The position numbers and the translations under genes were made by a program. 64,000 nt of DNA, taken from assembly GCF_017812015.1 (NCBI RefSeq), contig NZ_JADQTN010000001.1, forward strand, positions 1,838,501 through 1,902,500, in the 5' to 3' direction. The notes below the pieces were generated by a model. It was not told the DNA's origin, ran no database searches, and was given only the letters and a program-made list of their open reading frames with translations. This document shows, piece by piece, positions 62,027 through 64,000 of this stretch. The first letter of the stretch is position 1. Every line of letters starts with the position of its first letter. This stretch comes from Pontixanthobacter sp. CEM42. GTDB lineage: Bacteria; Pseudomonadota; Alphaproteobacteria; Sphingomonadales; Sphingomonadaceae.

Positions 62027-62851
62027 TCATTCACCAATGAACAAGTGCCCATCGACCAACCGAATGGCTGGAGGTGTAGGTAAGTTGCCGCAGCGGCCCT
62101 CTTGCTCGACTCCATCAGACAGGGCGAAACGATAGGCATGCCATGGGCAGGCAATCACTCCGTACTCATCGATATCGGCATCACCCAGCGGCCCCAACAT
62201 ATGCGGACACACTGCCGCATGGGCGATCCATTCGCCTTTGTGGTGGCGTACGACAAAACGGCCCGTGGACAGTTCGACCGGTTGGGATTTATCACGATGC
62301 AACTCTGCCTCGGGTCCGAGATCGACAGTTTGCGGCGCGGCTTTACTTGGAGCTTTGCGCAAGTCCAGCGCATCTTGACGCGCCGACATCAGCGCTTCGT
62401 CCTCATCATACAACGTCTTATACTGCGCCTGTAGATAGCCGAGGATTATCGCTGATTGCTCATCCGTTTCAGGTGCTTGCGGCAAATAGAACCGCACATC
62501 GACCTCGATGGCACGAGAGTCATCGGCGCCTTTCTGAGTCGCTTGCGTATGGATTTGCACGCCCTCGCCGGTGCCCTCCAGCACAGTCGTCGCCCAATAA
62601 TGATTGGGCCGGTCGACCAACAGTTCCACAACTTGCTCTCCGCCGCCAGCAGCGGGCGGCAGCGTAGTCTTGCACCGCCAACCCCACCCGCCTTCGTCGA
62701 TCAGCTCAATCGATGCAAAGGAAGACGGATGGACGAAAGGAAGATGCTCCCAATCATAGGCGTTCTCCATCATCCGGTTGAGGGAAACGGGAATGTCGCG
62801 AGTGTAGTTGCCGAGGAAATGGAGGTCAGTCGGCTCGTTGATCACGTCCAA
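62027..62851 (-). CDS. Rieske-type oxygenase with reversed domain order
   Basis: 274 aa. The N-terminal part carries ENAYDWEHLPFVHPSSF (about 28-44), which matches the N-x-x-D-x-x-H-x-x-x-x-H mononuclear-iron motif of Rieske oxygenases, while the Rieske motif CPH...CPWH lies at the C-terminus (about 214-235). Classical enzymes have the Rieske domain first. It may be an oxygenase or oxidase acting in porphyrin or another pathway: it overlaps hemF by 10 bp and is probably cotranscribed. No reductase gene is adjacent. Confidence 0.8.
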   Translation of the reverse strand: MDVINEPTDLHFLGNYTRDIPVSLNRMMENAYDWEHLPFVHPSSFASIELIDEGGWGWRCKTTLPPAAGGGEQVVELLVDRPNHYWATTVLEGTGEGVQIHTQATQKGADDSRAIEVDVRFYLPQAPETDEQSAIILGYLQAQYKTLYDEDEALMSARQDALDLRKAPSKAAPQTVDLGPEAELHRDKSQPVELSTGRFVVRHHKGEWIAHAAVCPHMLGPLGDADIDEYGVIACPWHAYRFALSDGVEQEGRCGNLPTPPAIRLVDGHLFIGE

Positions 62852-63699
62852 ACCGCTTCAGGCGGCAGGCTCATCAAAATTGCGTCGATATTGCCGCCCG
62901 TTTTCAGGCCGAACAACGTCCCGCGATCATACACCAAGTTGAACTCGGCATAGCGACCGCGCCACTCCAACTGTTGTAGCTTGTCCGCATCGGTGAAATC
63001 GGATTCCATCCGGCGGCGGACAAGTTTGGGGTAGATGTCGAGGAAGGTCTTGCCGACATCCTGTGTGAAGGCGAAATTACGCTCAAACGCTGCATCATCG
63101 TCGCACTCGAGATGGTCGTAGAAAATCCCACCTACACCGCGATGGCATTGGCGGTGCGGGATGTAGAAATACTCATCCGCCCATTTCTTGAAGCGGTCGT
63201 AATAGGTCGGGTTATGCCCGGCGCAGGCTGCGCGGAAGGCAGCGTGAAAATCGTCCGTGTCCTCATCATATGGAAGTGGCGGATTGAGGTCAGCGCCTCC
63301 ACCGAACCATGCTTTCTCGGTCGTCAGGAAACGCGTGTTCATGTGAACGGCGGGCACATGCGGGTTGGCCATATGTGCGACCAGACTGATACCCGTTGCC
63401 GTGAAGCCCGGGTTCTCCGCACTCGCTCCGTTCACGCTTGCCGCAAACTCGGGCGAGAAACTGCCGCTTACGGTCGAGACATTGACGCCGACTTTCTCGA
63501 ACACTTTGCCTTTCATCAGGCCTTGGACACCGCCGCCAGGATCATCATTGCCCTCTTCTTCCCGGTCCCATGGCGTGAACTCGAATGAGGCATCGCTGCC
63601 TGCCTCGCGTTCAACCGCCTCAAACTCGTTGCAAATATCGGTGCGCAGAGTTTCGAACCATTCTTTGGCGCGGGCTGTGTGGTCGGTGTGATCGGTCAT
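62842..63699 (-). CDS. hemF: Coproporphyrinogen III oxidase, aerobic (HemF)
   Basis: 285 aa from ATG 63699 (MTDHTDHTARAKEWFETLRTDI); an upstream TTG at 63708 is less likely. The segments AHMANPHVPAVHMNTRF, WFGGGADLNPPLPYDEDTDDFHAA and GGIFYDHLE are HemF signatures. It decarboxylates coproporphyrinogen III with O2 in heme synthesis. An FNR-type box lies 86 bp upstream, so oxygen probably controls it. Confidence 0.95.
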   Translation of the reverse strand: MTDHTDHTARAKEWFETLRTDICNEFEAVEREAGSDASFEFTPWDREEEGNDDPGGGVQGLMKGKVFEKVGVNVSTVSGSFSPEFAASVNGASAENPGFTATGISLVAHMANPHVPAVHMNTRFLTTEKAWFGGGADLNPPLPYDEDTDDFHAAFRAACAGHNPTYYDRFKKWADEYFYIPHRQCHRGVGGIFYDHLECDDDAAFERNFAFTQDVGKTFLDIYPKLVRRRMESDFTDADKLQQLEWRGRYAEFNLVYDRGTLFGLKTGGNIDAILMSLPPEAVWT

Positions 63700-63784
63700 A
63701 TTTCTCAATCTATTGTGGAGCGAAAAGAAGCGCCGCTCTCGCGACAGGATGTCCTGCGCTTACCATGACTGAGTGCCGCATAGT

Positions 63785-63798
63785 TTGATGCAAATCAA
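63785..63798. promoter_or_regulatory. FNR/FixK-type box between hemF and pdeM
   Basis: TTGAT-GCAA-ATCAA matches the FNR/FixK consensus TTGATN4ATCAA exactly. It is a palindrome 86 bp before hemF (minus) and 51 bp before the pdeM ATG (plus). Confidence 0.75.
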
Positions 63799-63848
63799 CT
63801 GTTTCAAATGGCCTTGCAAAGCGTGCGTCGCTGCTGCACACGCATCGC

Positions 63849-64000
63849 ATGGTTCCCCTTTCGTTCGCCAATCAAGAATTTGCACTGACAACCAGTGGCG
63901 CGCTGTTTTGGCGTGCGGAATCGGCATTGCTGGTGGCTGATTTGCATCTGGAGAAAGCCAGCTTCTACGCGAAGCACGGCCAGATGTTACCGCCCTATGA
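63849..64000 (+). CDS. pdeM: PdeM, ligase-associated DNA damage response endonuclease (5' part)
   Basis: The first 50 codons of a gene that runs past the window. From ATG 63849 the product reads MVPLSFANQEFALTTSGALF and continues with LLVADLHLEKASFYAKHGQMLPPY; the VADLHLEK metallophosphoesterase motif is typical of PdeM, which acts with a LigD-like/LigC DNA-repair ligase set. The preceding region has no clear strong ribosome site. Confidence 0.85.
   Translation, partial: MVPLSFANQEFALTTSGALFWRAESALLVADLHLEKASFYAKHGQMLPPY

Overview
The window looks like a chromosomal segment of an alphaproteobacterium, most likely from the Sphingomonadales (Erythrobacter/Altererythrobacter type). The clues are the carotenoid hydroxylase CrtZ, the DUF1476 ATPase-inhibitor protein beside BolA and a CGFS glutaredoxin, and a TonB receptor with a partner lipoprotein. 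There is no rRNA, so this placement is inferred from gene families only.

Region by region: (1) 0-5 kb is a phage-shock (psp) locus. pspF is divergent from a sigma-54 promoter that leads into a small ORF, pspA, pspB and pspC, then six small tandem single-pass membrane proteins sharing a PspB-like core. sufE and ybaN follow. (2) 5.7-15.8 kb is housekeeping: crtZ, a thioesterase, leuC / 54-aa membrane peptide / leuD, a quinone oxidoreductase, ATPase inhibitor zeta, bolA, grx4, a Nudix hydrolase, tRNA-Arg(TCT), a queuosine-precursor transporter, and the ppx-ppk1 pair. Between grx4 and the Nudix gene lies a candidate small RNA with its own sigma-54-like promoter and an intrinsic terminator. (3) 18.1-26.0 kb is a reduced chromosomal type IV secretion operon (virB1-2-3-4-6-9-10-11) without virB5, virB7, virB8 or virD4. 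(4) 26.1-32 kb holds a TPR-like secreted protein, a lipoprotein, a TonB receptor and an atypical PhoB-like regulator, with three Pho-box-like sites, which suggests phosphate-starvation control. (5) 32-34 kb is a flavin reductase divergent from an unusual HTH-RibB-degenerate RibA protein, with repeated TCACATT motifs between them. (6) 34-43 kb is an acyl-CoA degradation set (FadR-like regulator, acyl-CoA dehydrogenase, alpha/beta hydrolase, CoA-transferase, crotonase, thiolase). Two of its divergent promoters share an 18-bp palindrome. This set is interrupted at 37.2-39.8 kb by an accessory-looking stretch with a Pro-Thr repeat lipoprotein, an HTH protein and a palindromic repeat. (7) 43.3-55 kb holds a tandem AAA+ ATPase, a cyclic-nucleotide-binding/TrxR-like flavoprotein without CxxC, a three-gene isoprenoid-type operon (GGR-like, Lys-rich FAD oxidoreductase, polyprenyl synthase) and two transporters (DASS, AbgT). 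(8) 55-64 kb holds tRNA-Ser(GGA), a cyclophilin, DUF1905, the RelA/SpoT homologue, a J-domain-like membrane protein, an M1 peptidase lipoprotein, an oxygenase with reversed Rieske domain order, hemF with an FNR-type box, and the 5' end of pdeM.

The items most worth following up are the PspB-like cassette, the sigma-54 small RNA candidate, the T4SS lacking virB8, the HTH-RibB operator system, the acyl-CoA palindrome regulon and the isoprenoid operon. I saw no insertion sequence, prophage or CRISPR array.
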